From: Cercis canadensis | Lineage: Eukaryota; Streptophyta; Magnoliopsida; Fabales; Fabaceae | DNA: 64,000 nt | Assembly: GCA_003255065.1 (NCBI GenBank) | Contig: QAOA01006129.1 | Coordinates: forward strand, 175,766-239,765 | Direction: 5' to 3' | Shown here: positions 33,541 through 44,597 of the stretch, piece by piece | How the letters are laid out: every line of letters starts with the position of its first letter | How positions within the stretch are numbered: position 1 is the first letter of the stretch | Notes under the pieces: model-generated | What the model saw: only the letters and a program-made list of their open reading frames with translations | Databases searched by the model: none | Told to the model about the DNA's origin: nothing | Translations under genes and position numbers: made by a program

Positions 33541-34057
33541 ATGGATACTTTTAGGAAGGTAGAAGTCAATATACCTCTCCTGGAAGCCATCAAACAGATT
33601 CCCAAGTATGCAATGTTTCTTAAGGATTTGTGTACCCATAAGAGGAAGCTGAAGGGTAATGAGAAACTGAGCATGGGAAGAAATGTATCAGCCATGATTC
33701 AACCTAACTTGCCATCCAAGTGCACTGATCCTAGGACTTTCACCATTCCCTGCACTATTGGAGACAAGTAGTTTACAAATGTCATGCTAAATCTGGGAGC
33801 TTTAATCAACGTGATGCCTAAGTCCATCTATTCATCACTGCAGATTGGAGAACTAAAGCCCACTGGAGTAATCATTCAGCTTGCTAATAGAAGTACAACA
33901 TATCCTCCAGGCCTTCTTGAGGATGTTTTGGTTAGGGTAAATGATTTAATATTTCTAGCTGACTTTTATGTGTTAATATGGAGGATGAGTCTACATTTAG
34001 ACATGTCCCTTTGATCTGGGTAGACTCTTCCTTAAAACTGCTAAGATCATAATTGAT
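33541..34057 (+). pseudogene. protease of element A (catalytic Asp lost)
   Basis: The frames 33541-33771 and 33784-34014 match the element E protease: EAIKQIPKYAMFLKDLCTHK, FTIPCTIGDK, then LNLGALINVMPKSIYSSL and IQLANRSTTYPPGLLEDVLV, then FLADFYVL. The family triad D-(L/T/S)-G reads N-L-G here (codon AAT at 33790-33792), so the nucleophilic Asp is replaced. A stop at 33769-33771 separates the halves. Confidence 0.82.
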
Positions 34058-34684
34058 GTGCATGCTGGTACCCTTTCCATGGAATTTGGTGACACTGTAA
34101 TTCGTTTTAATTTAAGTGATGCCATGAAACACCCTCTAGAAGAGCATTCAGTGTTCCAAATAGATGTCATAGACCTGCTAGTTGATGATGTGCATGTTGA
34201 ATTGGTAGCTGAATTTCCTGATATAGTAGGCTTGCTAGATACTTTAGAGTGCCCTACATATCCTAATTGTGATGGGAGTTATGCTGCCTGTTTTGAAATT
34301 TGCAACTATTTGGGATATGATGAGACTGTTTTGGAGCATAGTGCAGAGCTTGCAGGTGTTGTTGAGCTTTAGGCAGCAGATTTGGCATCTCCAACCAAAT
34401 TAGTCCCCTCTATACAGCAGCCACCTATACTGAAGCTGAAACCGTCACCTGATCATCTCAAGTATGCCTTCTTGGCAGAAGAAGAGAAGCTGCTTGTCGT
34501 TATAACCAATAATTTGCAACCTGAACAAGAAGAGAGGTTGTTGTAGATCTTGAAGCAGCGGAAGACAGCCATCGGATGGACACTTGTAGACATTCCTAGC
34601 ATTAGCCCTTCCACTTGCATGCATCGAATTTTACTGGAGGAAGAAGCTAAACCAGTGAGGCAGCCGCAAAGGTGACTTAACCCG
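34058..34684 (+). pseudogene. protease end and acidic linker before RT, element A
   Basis: The frame 34058-34372 reads HAGTLSMEFGDTVIRFNLSD, matching the end of the protease in element E, then an acidic linker with CPTYPNCDGSYAACFEICNY. The rest up to RT carries stops (34370, 34543 region) but still shows the LKYAFLAEEEKL and GWTLVDIPSISPSTCMH type motifs that precede RT in Athila elements. Confidence 0.7.
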
Positions 34685-35518
34685 TTGATTCTGGATATGG
34701 TCAAGAAAGAAATGAGCAAGCTGTTATCAGCCGGCATAATTTACCCTATCTTAGACAGTAAATGGGTGAGTCCAGTGCAAGTGGTTCCCAAGAAAAGTGG
34801 CATCACTATAGTGGCCAATGAAAAGAACGAGTTGATTCCCACTAGAGTGCAGAACAATTGGCGCGTCTACATCGACTATAGAAGACTCAACCAGGCAACA
34901 AGGAAGGATCACTTCCCTCTTCCTTTCATTGATCAGATGTTGGAGAGGTTGGCAGGGAAGTCCCATTACTGCTTCCTAAATGGCTTCTCAGGCTATTTTC
35001 AGATTCACATAGCCCCAGAGGATCAGGAGAAGACAATTTTTACCTCTCCATTCAACACATTTGCATATAGGAGGATGCCCTTTGGCCTTTGTAATGCCCC
35101 TGGTACATTCCAGCAGTGTATGGTAAGCATATTTTCTAATTTTTTAGAAAACTGCATGGAAGTATTTATGGATGACTTTACTGTATATGGATCCTCCTTT
35201 GATGCATGTTTAGATAGCCTTTCTAGAGTACTGAATAGATGCATTGAGACTAACCTTGTCCTTAATTTTGAGAAATGTCATTTCATGGTAGAACAAGGCA
35301 TAGTTTTAGGGCATGTAATTTCTAGCAAAGGAATTGAAGTAGATAAGGCTAAGATAGATGTTATTGCCTCTTTACCCTACCCCACTTATGTGCGGGAAGT
35401 GCGTTCCTTTCTTGGTCATGCAGGGTTTTATAGGCGATTCATCAAGGACTTCAGCAAGATTGCCCTTCCACTGTCTTGGCTTCTACAAAAAGAAGTGGAT
35501 TTCGAATTTGATAGGTAG
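34685..35518 (+). pseudogene. reverse transcriptase of element A
   Basis: A 277-codon frame is open through the RT core: AGIIYPILDSKWVSPVQVVP, VYIDYRRLNQATRKDHFPLP, DQMLERLAGKSHYCFLNGFS, YRRMPFGLCNAPGTFQQCMV, the catalytic FMDDFTVYGSS (codons near 35164-35196), LNFEKCHFMVEQGIVLGH and RSFLGHAGFYRRFIKDFSK. It ends at a TAG (35516-35518) where the RNase H connection begins. No ATG start is implied, since it is part of a gag-pol polyprotein. The RT core looks intact, but upstream and downstream stops prevent a full product. Confidence 0.92.
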
Positions 35519-35523
35519 TGTAG

Positions 35524-36000
35524 AGCCGCCTTCGATCAGATGAAGCAGAGCCTTACTTCTCCTCCCATCATGCAACCACCTAATTGGGAGTTTCCCTTCG
35601 AGCTGATATGTGATGCATCAAACTTTGCAGTAGGTGCTATCTTTGTACAGCGAGTGGACAAGCTATCCCACGTCATTTATTATGCATCTCGCACTCTGGA
35701 TGCTGCCCAAGCAAATTATACCACCACTGAGAAAGAGCTTCTTGCTGTTGTGTTTGCTTTAGATAAATTCTGCTCATACTTACTGAATTCTAAAGTAATT
35801 GCTTTCTCTGACCATGCAGCTTTGAAGTACTTGCTCAAGAAGCCGGATGCAAAGCCTAGGCTCATTAGATGGATGCTACTCTTGCAATAATTCGACCTTG
35901 ATATCAGAGACAAGAGTGGAGCTGAGAACTTGGTAGCAGATCACTTGAGCCGAATCCCACTGACTTTGGATAGCCTTCCCATCAAAGAGACCTTCTCGGA
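35524..36000 (+). pseudogene. RNase H of element A
   Basis: The open part 35540-35890 contains [50 protein letters not shown] and [20 protein letters not shown], with the conserved acidic residues of the D-E-D-D set visible in the first two. A TAA at 35888-35890 is followed by the FDLDIRDKSGAENLVADHLS end. It removes RNA from the RNA-DNA hybrid. Confidence 0.88.
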
Positions 36001-36169
36001 TGAGTAACTTTATCAGCTGCAAGGTAACGATGGTAAAGATCCTTGGTATGCTGACTTGGTAAATTACTTAGTTGCTTCTGAGTTACCTGCTTATTTTAAG
36101 AAGCATCAAGTAGATAAGCTTAAAAGTGAAGTCAAATTTTATGTATGGGATGACCCCTATTTGTAGAGA

Positions 36170-37313
36170 CTGTGTAATGATCAAGTCATTAGGAGGTGTG
36201 TGCCTGGACATGAGATTGAATCTGTTTTACAATTTTGCCATACTTCTACATGTGGTGGTCATTTTGGACCACAACGCACTGCTAGGAAAATTTTAGATTC
36301 TGGACTTTACTGGCCTTCCTTGTTTCATGATGCATATAGCTTTTGTAAGAATTGTGCCCAATGCCAACGGACAGGAAATATTTCCTGTAGGAATAAGATG
36401 CCTCAATAGCCTTTACTATTTTGTGAGATATTTGATGTGTGGGGTATTGATTTCATGGGTCCTTTTCCTACTTCTTTTGGTTTTGTGTATATCCTATTAG
36501 CTGTGGATTATGTTTCTAAATGGGTAGAGGCTAAGGCCACCCAGACTGATGATTCTCGTGTTGTTTTAGATTTTGTCAGGACTCACATTTTTTGCAGGTT
36601 CGACATCCCAAGAGCAATAATCAGTGACCAAGGTTCGCACTTCTGAAATAGGCACATGGCTGCTTTGTTGAAAAAGTATGGTGTGGTGCACAAGGTGTCA
36701 ACCCCTTACCATCCACAAACCAATGGGCAAGCAGATTTTAGAGAAGACTGTCCAACCCAACAGAAAAGATTGGAGCATGCGTCTAGATGATGCTTTGTGG
36801 GCTTATCGGACTGCTTACAAGACCCCTATAGGCATGTCACCTTATAGGCTAGTCTTTGGCAATGCATGCCACCTTCCAGTGGAGATAGAGCATAAGGCGT
36901 ATTGGGCAGTGAAGCAGTGTAATCTTGACTTGGCTTAAGCTGGTTCTCAAAGGAAGCTGCAACTACAAGAATTAGAAGAAATCAGGTTGGAAGCTTAAGA
37001 GAATTCTAGAATTTATAAAGAAAAGACCAAGGTTGTCCATGACAAGTTGTTGGTGAGAAAAGAGTTCCACATTGGTCAGAAAGTGCTGCTCTACAATTCC
37101 CGTCTCAAGCTCATGCCCGACAAGCTTCGTTCTAGGTGGATGGGTCCTTTTGTGGTGACTCATGTCTTCCCTTATGGTGCAGTTGAGATCAAGAATGAGG
37201 CAACCAATAAGACTTTCCCAATGAACGGACATCGGCTAAAACTTTTTTATGAGGGTTTTCAAAACCAAGTGGTGGAGGAGGTGCACTTGTCTGCTGCCCT
37301 CTATGAGACTTAA
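36170..37313 (+). pseudogene. integrase of element A (catalytic Glu region deleted)
   Basis: The zinc region is in 36200-36409: HTSTCGGHFGPQRTARKIL and KNCAQCQRTG. The core (36437-36646) reads [21 protein letters not shown] and ISDQGSHF, followed by a stop. At 36735, YHPQTNGQA joins directly to [13 protein letters not shown]. The element E copy has about eight extra residues there, including the EVSNRE part with the third catalytic acid, so the deletion removes the Glu of the DDE triad and shifts the frame. The C-terminal part (37047-37313) ends [13 protein letters not shown] and a TAA. Confidence 0.88.
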
Positions 37314-38446
37314 ACCCACATATTATTTTCTTTCCCTTTCTCTTTTATTTTTAGTGTCTTGCTTTTACCGTTTGCTTTGTGCTTTGCATTGAGGACACTA
37401 CAAAAATTTAAGTGTGGGTGAGGGATTAGCCTGTTGTGCTGTTTTTATGCTTTATGTTTTGCTATTTTTAAGTTTTTGTTTTTGTTTTAATTTTTGTTGT
37501 GTTTTCTGTTTTCTATTTTAGGCTTAGTTTTTTGTTTTGGTGTTTTTAAAAAACTTTCTGTATGCTACTTTCTTTTATTTAATTCACTGTTTTACTATTT
37601 TTAGGTTTTCTGTTCACTGTTTTCTATGCTTTTAGCATGTTGTTTCGCTGTTTTATGTTATTTTACTTTGCTGTTTTGTCATTTAAAATTATGTTTCCTA
37701 TTTTCTTTTAGGTTTGCTATTTTTCTGTTTTGTTTTTAGAATTTTCTGGTTCTTTCCAATTAATTTAGGAGTTGTGAGTAGAGTAGTTTGAAGCAATTTT
37801 GATTTTAAAGTGCTACAACATGAGTGGACAATTATCTTGCTTCTTGGATTTAAGTGGTATGGCAACAAAATTTGATTTGGATGAGTTGTTTCTTGGTAGT
37901 CTTATAAGCTGTGAGGATTTGAGCCATATGTCATGATTCTTTCTTGTGTGTTTTCATCTATCAATTTGACACTCTAGAACTTGTTCAGTTTCTTGGTTGA
38001 GGTTACATTTGCACATGCATGCATAAAAGTGATTAAGGCATTCCTTTCTTTGAGAAGCTACTTGACCAAATAGCTAACCTTGATGTTATCCTTTGATTAC
38101 CCCTTTTTGAGCCTAATGATCATTTCTTTGATGTGTAGCTTATTATAAGCCTAAGTGTAAAACCATGTCATACCCGACCCTTAGGAATTGAAGAGCATTG
38201 CATTGAATCAAAAAGGGAGTGAATTCTTACAAAAACAAAGCATCAAGTTGTAGTTGATTGGTTGTGGTTGAATTGTTAAATGTTATTCTTCAAAAAAAAA
38301 AATGAAAAGAAATACAGCAGCAGCAAAAGAATAAAGTTGTTTTGGGAAAAGTAAAAATGAGTTGAAGTCCAAAGTCAAGATGCATAAAGTACTTGAATTT
38401 CTCTATAATTGGATGCTCTTTGTGATTCTTTGGGTGCTTTAGCCAT
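37314..38446 (+). mobile_element. element A 3' noncoding tract, left part
   Basis: A strongly T-rich tract full of CTGTTTT and TTTGTTTT words (37430-37740) follows pol. It includes a GTGTGGGTGAGGGATT run near 37410. The TGCATGCATAAAAGTGATTAAGG block at 38020 is shared with elements C, D and E. No gene is seen. Confidence 0.75.
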
Positions 38447-39863
38447 TGATGACCTGCCGAGGCTCCTCAAATTAGTTAAAGTTTAAGGTCGGTTACCTAA
38501 GCTACTTGTAGCATAAGACAGCCCTAAGTTGAACCTAAGGATTGTTCTATTTAGTGATCATATTAAGAACCATATCAATAGGGGGTTTTCTTTGTTCAAG
38601 TGTTTGACAGAAATTAATTGTAAGTGGTAAAGTTTTAGGGAAAATAACAAATCCAAGTCTTAACTGATTCTGATTTTAGTCCATCCTTGATTTCCAAGGA
38701 TCCATTTAATTATTAACCATGTTCTTGGCCTTTAAAACATATCAAGAAGCCTCTCAATGTTCTATGGATGTCCACTGGTTAAGCAACCAGAATTCGGTTC
38801 AAAAGGAGACTAAATGAATTAAGCAAACATTCAAGTCCAGTTTAACCTAAGTCCAGAATCCAGCCAAGGTAATTAATCCATCCAAGCTTAGAACCATTAA
38901 TTAATCATACAATCCTCTTTTATCACATGCAAACAGAATATGAAAATCCAAATCCGAATTAAGCAATTCAAACAGAATATTTCAGAGGATTGAAAGAACT
39001 TGATTAACAACTAAATGAATAACAACAACACATAATCTCAAAACCAATAATCAGAACAACAAAAACCTGGATTGATTTGATGAATTAGCCCTCCATGAAC
39101 AAGAGAAGCCAAGTTCTTACAAAATATCTAAAGAGAAAACTTAAAGACTAAGGAAAGCTCAAAAGCTGTCTAAAATATCCAAATGACTTGATATCAATTT
39201 CGGCTGCCCCTTTGTGTTGATATAGACCTCCAAAATTACATGCACACCCAAATTTCCCTTAGGGCACACTTGTTCCCATGGGCCTTAGCTTTAATTGGGC
39301 TTTGGTTTGGGCCCATTTGGACTTGTCATGAGGAAGTTAGGCCCATTTAAGTGCCAATAGGTGTCTGGAACCACAGCCAAATTTGACCGCAAATAAGACC
39401 ATTTGCAATATAAAATATGGTGAACCGGTCTTCATAACAATTGAAGCTCTGTCTGTTATCTTTCCAATGGTACCAGTTTCAAGTCCATATGACATTCACA
39501 GCTCAAGTTATGGCCCAAACATTGCATGTAGATCAGGATCCTGCGACAGCATGTCTTCTCTGGCTTCCAGGCTGCATATGACCCTCTGGACGTCTGAATT
39601 GGCTTTGGAGCCCTGAAAGAAAGTTGTATACAATTCTCTCAGCTTTCCTATAAGGTATGACTCGGAATTTTTAGACATCCAGAACTCAAGATATGCACGA
39701 AACACAGAGACAGCATAAAATGCTCAGTATTGCTGGAAATTGCAATTAGGCACAAATGGATCCAAGGTCATCAAATAAGGTCCAAGTCTACTCAATTCAG
39801 CCCAAAAGAGGTTTAAAAGACTAAGTATGAGGGATAACTATTGTATAAAAAGTGTGTTCATCA
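38447..39863 (-). repeat. solo LTR of family B inside element A
   Basis: It begins TGATGACCTGCCGAGGCTCC and ends AAAGTGTGTTCATCA, and matches the LTR of element B (60954-62381) over its full 1.4 kb. Flanks GCCAT (38442-38446) and ACCAT (39864-39868) agree in 4 of 5 bases. No internal DNA is attached, so it is a solo LTR. Orientation follows element B. Confidence 0.88.
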
Positions 39864-40276
39864 ACCATTTTTCCATATTCTTGTCATTCATTTACCTTTC
39901 CCCATTACAACCCTTTAAAAGTTCTTTTGATTTGTGTTATGCATGTGACATAGGTAGTAGAGACTGAGAAAGTGAACAAGCTTATGGTAGTGTGATTTTG
40001 ATAGGATAATTGGAGAGAAATACTTACCTTAGACACTTGAGGGAATTGAGAGCATTTATTTATCTTGTGAGAGGCTATTTACTTTGACTCATTCCTATTA
40101 AATGAAATTGCCATGCTTTTTGTTCTCTAGTTGTCAAGAGATGTTGTTCCATGAGTGTTGTTGTTTCTTTGAGTTTAAATTATTTTCTTACCTTGATCTT
40201 TGCATTCTTGATTTAATTGGACAGCTGTTTTCTAGTTAGTTTGTTTCTTGTAATTTTGCCCAGGAGTGCAAAAAGC
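39864..40276 (+). mobile_element. element A 3' noncoding tract, right part
   Basis: This continues the element A tail after the solo LTR B. It contains the ATGCATGTGACATAGGTAGTAG and TGAGGGAATTGAGAGC blocks found in other family tails. No gene is seen. Confidence 0.7.
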
Positions 40277-40292
40277 TATGTGTGGGAGAATT
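40277..40292 (+). other. polypurine tract of element A
   Basis: TATGTGTGGGAGAATT lies directly before the 3' LTR start. It resembles the AAGTGTGGGGGAATT tracts of elements B and E. Confidence 0.8.
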
Positions 40293-41595
40293 TGATGAGA
40301 CGTTATTTTACACTATTTGTTTCCCTTATACTTAGTCTTTTAATGTGTGTTTCTAGTGATTTTTATGGCCCTTAGACATGTTTTGTAGATTTGGACTTGT
40401 TGGTGCTTATATATTTTAATTGCTTAACTGTTGAATTCTGGCATTGCTTACATTTTTCACTATATCTTGAGCTACATATGTCTCATTGATGTGATTCAAG
40501 TTTCGTTGGAAAGTTGACAGAACATCCTACATTTCATATGAAGAGGCCAGAAGTTGATTCTCGCGTCTGGACAATTGCAGTTCATGTGCAAGCAGTCCAA
40601 GTTTTCTGCATCCGCCCAGAATTGGCTGATTCCTTTCCTTAGGCCTGCCTATTGGACCAGAGCATGTTTATTTGGGCCAACATCTGCTTATTGGGCCAGC
40701 ACACATGACACTAGGGCTTGATCACATTTTTACCATTGATAATTTAGGAAACTAGGTTTATTTTGTAATTAGGAAACCTAGAGGAGGCAGTCAGCTAGTA
40801 TTTATTCTCAAGTTGTTGAGGAAAATAGGACACCACATTACCACCTTGTCATCAGAAGTTGCTGTTGCTGCCTCCTGTTGCTGAATTCGAATTTCTACCC
40901 TTGCTTTGTGTTTAAGTCTTCCATGGAAGGCTAAGTTCTTTTGTAATCAATTCAAGAGGAGCCAAACTTAATAATCCAGAGTTCCTGTACTTCAACCAGG
41001 TTTGATTTAATTTAATTTGAATTACCATTTCTTCCCTTCTTCATGTGATTGAATGGTACTTTGATTGCATGCTTTGTATGAATTTAAATCGGTTGATTAG
41101 ATTCATAACAGTAATCAGATTGATAATCATACTTTAAAGGTTTTTAATATATGGTTAACTTGGACAATTCGGTTCTTAAATTAATCTGGACTTAGTGATA
41201 TAGAGCGGTTGCCTAGATTCTTAATTCTATGATTAATTGAATCCTGATTGGTAAATCAGTAGGAATTCTAAGTGTTACTATTAGGGGTTCCAAGTAACAC
41301 TTAACCAAGAATTAAATCAGATCTAGATAATCTTTAGTGAACAAGGACGGATTAGGGTTTGGTTGCCTGCTTTAGTTGATTACGTTATCTCTTATTTGAT
41401 TAAATCCTGTCACTGCTTTCTGAATTCTTAGTATATTGCATTCAACACAAACCCCCCCCCCCCTTATTTTGTTCTTGCTTAAGTCCTACTAGATTAGTTG
41501 TTCTGGTGAATCCTTGGGAGACGACACTGGTTGCATCTTATACTACAATTTAGTTGCAATTAGTATTTTAATTTTGTACGGTTCGGCACCTGTCA
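40293..41595 (+). repeat. 3' LTR of element A
   Basis: It runs 1303 bp from TGATGAGACGTTATTTTACAC to TTCGGCACCTGTCA. It holds a single copy of the 313-bp segment that is repeated six times in the 5' LTR, and an extended C run near 41450. Confidence 0.92.
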
Positions 41596-41804
41596 GTCTC
41601 ATTTTGTCCTTTTCTCACCAATCACTTGTACTAGAAAGTACAAGTATGACTTCTTCTCATCCATTGGTGGAGACTAGTTGTCCTCCATTTCTTTTTGTTA
41701 CCAATGGCACTTTAATTGCTAATTACTGAAGTGTACATGGCCCACTTTGCCATATTAGCAACGTCAAAGTAGTTATGCAAACTAGTTGAACCAAAGTAGT
41801 TGAG
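41596..41804. other. unclassified segment between element A and the TRIM
   Basis: I cannot identify a gene in these 209 bases. The last 35 or so bases (ATGCAAACTAGTTGAACCAAAGTAGTTGAG) recur almost exactly at 50511-50540 on the far side of the TRIM nest, so this segment belongs to the duplicated target region. Confidence 0.5.
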
Positions 41805-42011
41805 TGCAAGGGAGAATTCATTGTGTGCGCCCGTGAGCACATGTGGGATAACATACTTGAATTAGCGCCAACTTGACCCAAAAGCTTAAGCTCATGAGTC
41901 TTGGTCAATCTGAGTATTATATATCACACTCCTTCATCTTTTCTACCTAATGTGGGACTCCTTTAATTCATATTATTAACACCCACACCACTCACATGTG
42001 TATTCTTAACA
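41805..42011 (-). repeat. 3' LTR of the TRIM
   Basis: It starts TGCAAGGGAGAATTCATTGTG and ends ATGTGTATTCTTAACA in plus coordinates. The matching 5' LTR starts TGTTGGGGAGAACCTGCTGTG and shares the CATACTTGAATTAGC and AAAAGCTTAAGCT blocks. Confidence 0.82.
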
Positions 42012-42310
42012 ATCTCCTCCTCACAAGTGAGTATCCATAACTCCCTCTTAATGGGAGGCCTGTCATGTTTCAATCTGGAGAAACCTATCTCCATTCTACT
42101 CATATGTGGTTATCCACGAGATCACCAAATAAAAGGCCCTGTACTCATCTTCCATGGGAACCTGCTCCACACCCAGTAATATATCCATGGAGACCATTCC
42201 ACAACCTAGGAATACTTGAGGAGGCCCATCTTACTCCATGGTCGCCCATTCTCGCACCTTACACCACACTTTAAGAACATGAAGCCATGCTTCGCCCAAG
42301 TTTGACCATG

Positions 42311-42323
42311 GGCTCTGATACCA
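42311..42323 (-). other. primer binding site of the TRIM, initiator tRNA-Met type
   Basis: On the minus strand TGGTATCAGAGCC lies two bases from the LTR edge at 42326. TGGTATCAGAGC is the standard complement to plant initiator tRNA-Met used by copia elements and TRIMs. Confidence 0.88.
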
Positions 42324-42325
42324 GT

Positions 42326-42480
42326 TGTTGGGGAGAACCTGCTGTGTGGGCCCGCAAAAGTGTCTGGCATAGCATACTTGAATTAGCACTAACTTAACAC
42401 AAAAGCTTAAGCTAATCCAAGTACTATATACCATACTCCTTCATCGTTTCTACACAATGTGAGACTTCTTTACTTCATAT
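42326..42480 (-). repeat. 5' LTR of the TRIM, left piece
   Basis: This piece runs from TGTTGGGGAGAACC to TTTACTTCATAT, where the Sirevirus begins. The remaining 38 bases of this LTR (TATTAACACCCACAC to TTCTTAACA) are at 50398-50435. Confidence 0.85.
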
Positions 42481-43574
42481 TGTTAGTTCCACATCCTTCA
42501 ATTCAGTTTTGATGATAACAAATTACCTTACTATGTCATTAACCCTAATCTGTTTGCTAAATGTTTTACTAACGTGACAGGTTAATGATTCAGAAGAAGA
42601 AGGACTTCTGCCTTAGCTAGAACAAGTTTTAGTGCAAAATTGGTTCACTTTAAGAAGGCATGCTGATGTGGCAATTTGAAGATATTTCAAAATCAGTGAT
42701 TATTTCAGGGCAAATATCACTCAATCAGAGGCTGATTCATGTTGAAGAAATCAATTAAGAAAATAGATTTTGAAAGTTATAAAAGGAAGTTTTTCAAACA
42801 AAAGGGCTATGTTAGGAAATAAATCAATATCAAATAAAAAGATTCCTAATATAACATGATTTGATAGGCAATTATTGAAGACCTTCTCTACAATTCAAAT
42901 GATCATCTTCTACCTCTTGACTCCTATATATAAAAGACCTAAGAGCTAGTGAAAAATACAGAATTTCAGAGATGCAATCGTTTAGAAGAAAAATTCTGTG
43001 TGATTATCACAAGCAGTCCACCTTCTTGTTCATATCTCTATTTTTCTACCTAGTTGATCTACCTTTTGTAAAAGAGATAGACTTTCATTGGGAACTAAAA
43101 TTAATCTAGGTTTTTGTATTACAGATTTTCATTGGGGAAATCTGGGGAGAGTGGTCTTTACTCTTGATTAGAGGGAGAGAAAGTTTCTGGTGAGCTTGTG
43201 TAAAAACCAGAGAGAAGGAGTTCACTGGTGATCTTGTGTAAAACCAGTTATGTAAGCAGCTTGATCAAATAACCTTAACTGCTAGTGAAACCCCAGCCTT
43301 GGGAGAGTGGATGGCTTTATTGGCCAAACCACTATAAATTCTGGCTTCTATCTCTAAACCCTTCACCTTTTATATCTTAGTTATTTATATTTCTTGAGGT
43401 TGTCTCATTAAGTGTTTTTCCGCTATCTGTGAAAACTGGTTAGTAAACTTGTTTCTTATTTGAGTACATGTTTTCTGTTTTAAATCAAGCTTTTGATTAG
43501 AAGTAGTTTTCAGATTCACATTAAATTTTATTAATCTCTTATTCACCCCCTCTAGGAGCATATTTGAACTCTCG
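42481..43574 (+). repeat. 5' LTR of the Sirevirus
   Basis: It runs 1094 bp from TGTTAGTTCCACATCC to TTTGAACTCTCG. The 3' LTR matches it over the full length with many single-base differences, so the insertion is older than element A. The end base G replaces the usual A. Confidence 0.88.
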
Positions 43575-43576
43575 CT

Positions 43577-43588
43577 TGGTATCAGAGC
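43577..43588 (+). other. primer binding site of the Sirevirus, initiator tRNA-Met type
   Basis: TGGTATCAGAGC lies two bases after the 5' LTR. It is the usual copia primer site. Confidence 0.92.
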
Positions 43589-43662
43589 TTCGGGCTCAAT
43601 TTATAGGTTTAACAACGTTGAGTTAAAAGATCAAAATTTTGATTTTTGTTGATAAAATCAAA

Positions 43663-44597
43663 ATGCAAAGTTCAGCTCACTCCAACAACTAGCCACCATT
43701 CTTTAATGGTGACAACTACAAGTATTGGAAGGAAATGATGGAGATTTATCTAGAATCCATTGACTACAAAGTATAGGCCATTGTGAGGAATGAGACAACA
43801 CCACCAACAAAGATGGTTGACAGGATACAAATTCCAAAAGAAGAAAGTGAGTACACACTGGATGATTAATTCATATATACTTGGAACTCCACAGCAAGGT
43901 ATAATATCATGTGTGCAATATCCTCAAAAGAGTATGAACACAAAGCTTCTTGTAATACGGCTAAGGAGATGTGGGATAAGACTCCAAGCAATACATGAAG
44001 GAACAAGTCATGTAAAAGAAGCTAAAATCGACATCTTTGGATCTCAATATGAAATGTTTCATATGGGGAAGGATGAACTTCTAGATTCATTTTTTTCTCG
44101 GTTTCTTGGAATTATAAACAATCTCAAGAGCCTTGGTAGAGAATATACCCAAAAGGAGCAAGTGAAGAAACTCCTTAGATGCTTCACCGAGAGGCGGGAA
44201 ACAAAAGTTACTGTGCTACTTCAATATGTTGAAACAAATGACATGACTATTGATTAACTGAGAGGACAACTTGAGACACATCAAATGATGTTGTTCGAGA
44301 AGAAGAATAGATAAGAAGATCACAAGAAGAAGAGTTTGGCTCTTACAAGTATAACAAAGAACTAGTTTCTAGTGATGAAGATGTAGCCATTGTTTCAAGA
44401 AAATTTCTTCAACAAATGAAAAGGATAAATGACAAAGAAATTCCAATCCAGAAGCAATAAGGGAGAAACCAACAAAGAACCTATTATCTATTATGAATGC
44501 AAGAAACCCAGACACATCAAACTGAGCTGTCCAAATCTCAAGAAAAAGAAGTTCCATTGAAAAGAGAAGAAGAAAGCCATGATTGCCTCACGGAGTA
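43663..44597 (+). pseudogene. gag of the Sirevirus, first part (broken)
   Basis: The likely start is the ATG at 43663 (MQSSAHSNN, then a stop). The GDNYKYWKEMMEIYLESIDY motif is the start of copia-type gag. Several frame changes follow; the 155-codon frame 43790-44257 contains part of the UBN2-like region in mixed frames (FLGIINNLKSLGREYTQKEQ). A zinc-knuckle remnant near 44490-44540 reads YYECKKPRHIKLSC. Compared with C-x2-C-x4-H-x4-C its first Cys is Tyr. Gag is interrupted at 44598 by the solo LTR A. Confidence 0.78.

Larger units (their letters stand above)
28104..41595 (+). mobile_element. Athila-like Ty3/gypsy element A, near full length
   Basis: The order is 5' LTR (28104-30971, expanded), PBS (30978-30995), leader, gag (31866-33540), protease (33541-34057), linker, RT (34685-35518), RNase H (35524-36000), integrase (36170-37313), T-rich noncoding tract (37314-40276, with a solo LTR B inside), polypurine tract and 3' LTR (40293-41595). 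Flanks GTCTA (28099-28103) and GTCTC (41596-41600) agree in 4 of 5 bases. The LTRs are about 95 percent or more identical by eye outside the repeat expansion, so the insertion is fairly young, yet all genes have stops. RT, gag and PBS type place it in the Athila lineage. Confidence 0.93.

Noticed and set aside
37430..37740. T-rich CTGTTTT array as a regulatory or satellite sequence
   Set aside because: The same composition occurs after pol in elements A, B, D and E, so it is a normal part of this retrotransposon family.
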